This document shows, piece after piece, positions 63,463 through 64,000 of a DNA stretch of 64,000 bases. The stretch is taken from assembly GCF_020523795.1 (NCBI RefSeq), contig NZ_JAJALI010000004.1, positions 1 through 64,000 on the forward strand, in the 5' to 3' direction. A model generated the notes under the pieces. That model searched no databases. It saw only the letters and a list, made by a program, of their open reading frames with translations, and was not told the origin of the DNA. A program made the position numbers and the translations under genes. Positions within the stretch are counted from its first letter, which is position 1; the number at the start of each line of letters is the position of its first letter. This DNA comes from Ancylobacter sp. Lp-2 (GTDB taxonomy: Bacteria > Pseudomonadota > Alphaproteobacteria > Rhizobiales > Xanthobacteraceae).

Positions 63463-64000
63463 TTAGTCCTTGTCGGCGTAGGGGTTGTCCTTCTCGCGCA
63501 GCGTCAGCCGGATCGGCACGCCGGGCAGGTCGAAGGTGGCACGCAGCCCGTTCACCAGATAGCGGATATAGCTCTCCGGCAGCGCGTCGGCGCGCGAGCA
63601 GAACAGCACGAAGCTCGGCGGCCGGCTCTTGGGCTGGGTGATATAGCGCAGCTTGATGCGCCGACCCGACACCGCCGGCGGCGGATGGTCGGTGGTCGTC
63701 TCGATCAGCCAGCGATTGAGCGGGTTGGTGGCGACACGGCGGTTCCAAACCTCGTGCGCCTCGCTGATCGCCCGCACCAGCCGGTCGAGGCCCTCGCCGG
63801 TGAGGCCGGAGACCATCACCGCCGGCATGCCGCGCGCCTGCGGCAGCCAGTGATCGGCCTCCTCGCGCATCTTCTTGGCGATGCCGGCCTGATCCTTGAC
63901 CAGGTCGCTCTTGGAAATCGCCAGCACCAGCGCCCGGCCCTCGCGCACCACCAGGTCGGCGATGCGCAGATCCTGCTCCTCGAAGGGATGGGTGGCGTCC
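63463..64000 (-). CDS. der: Ribosome-biogenesis GTPase Der, C-terminal part (5' end outside)
   Basis: The last 178 residues of a Der (EngA) protein, a double-GTPase needed for 50S assembly. Visible are [18 protein letters not shown], the end of GTPase domain 2 ([13 protein letters not shown]) and the KH-like C-terminal domain ([21 protein letters not shown] and [19 protein letters not shown]). The G4 motif, which in other Der proteins is NKWD, reads SKSD here: Lys and Asp are kept, but Asn and Trp are not. The gene continues beyond the right edge. Confidence 0.93.
   Translation of the reverse strand, partial: DATHPFEEQDLRIADLVVREGRALVLAISKSDLVKDQAGIAKKMREEADHWLPQARGMPAVMVSGLTGEGLDRLVRAISEAHEVWNRRVATNPLNRWLIETTTDHPPPAVSGRRIKLRYITQPKSRPPSFVLFCSRADALPESYIRYLVNGLRATFDLPGVPIRLTLREKDNPYADKD

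Overview
The window is a GC-rich, gene-dense chromosomal segment from an alphaproteobacterium. A Hyphomicrobiales (Rhizobiales) member is most likely, perhaps close to Xanthobacteraceae. The support is an Omp2b/RopA-type porin (Porin_2 family), DUF992, DUF2232 and HdaA proteins, an AspRS of the non-discriminating type, the gene orders rpsF-rpsR-DUF2232-rplI and lptFGD-surA-pdxA-rsmA, and perfect CtrA-type boxes. Almost everything is core chromosome. I see no prophage, insertion sequence, CRISPR array, tRNA or rRNA gene.

Layout. 1-8.4 kb: the start of a malic enzyme gene, a large exported or anchored protein of unknown function, an LprI-like protein, aspS, an MgtC-like membrane protein, a DUF992 protein, RNase D (rnd), and a conserved gene broken by a 7-bp tandem duplication. 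8.4-14.7 kb, minus strand: pgsA-like gene, AI-2E-type transporter, hdaA, ppk, ppx; this is a tight operon joining control of replication initiation with polyphosphate metabolism, and the broken gene lies at its 3' end. 15-20 kb: a methyltransferase, a BenE transporter, purM-purN and a cyclase-family hydrolase. 21-27 kb: a molybdopterin oxidoreductase, two TerC paralogues, ndk, a 72-residue exported protein and aquaporin. 27-32 kb: DinB, an ABC-F ATPase and the major porin.

31.9-48.4 kb: holC and pepA on the minus strand; lptF-lptG-lptD-surA-pdxA-rsmA on the plus strand (LPS export, outer-membrane assembly, vitamin B6, rRNA methylation); then gmk, yicC, mltG, fabF, acpP, fabG and fabD on the minus strand (GMP kinase, RNA and cell-wall enzymes, fatty-acid synthesis). 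48.8-64 kb: rpsF-rpsR-DUF2232-rplI, a cyclopropane-fatty-acid-synthase-like methyltransferase, dnaB-alr-radA, cvpA-purF, a VOC protein, an SDR, a DMT exporter divergent from an Lrp-type regulator, and the 3' part of der.

The strongest non-routine signals lie between genes. Three perfect TTAA-N7-TTAA sites (the CtrA recognition pattern) stand before dnaB, before the small exported protein and before the porin gene. A perfect 7-bp duplication frameshifts an otherwise intact conserved gene. A structured 120-bp element with inverted ends supplies the stop codon of the VOC gene. Several families of GC-rich intergenic palindromes recur across the window. No clearly new multi-gene system was found.
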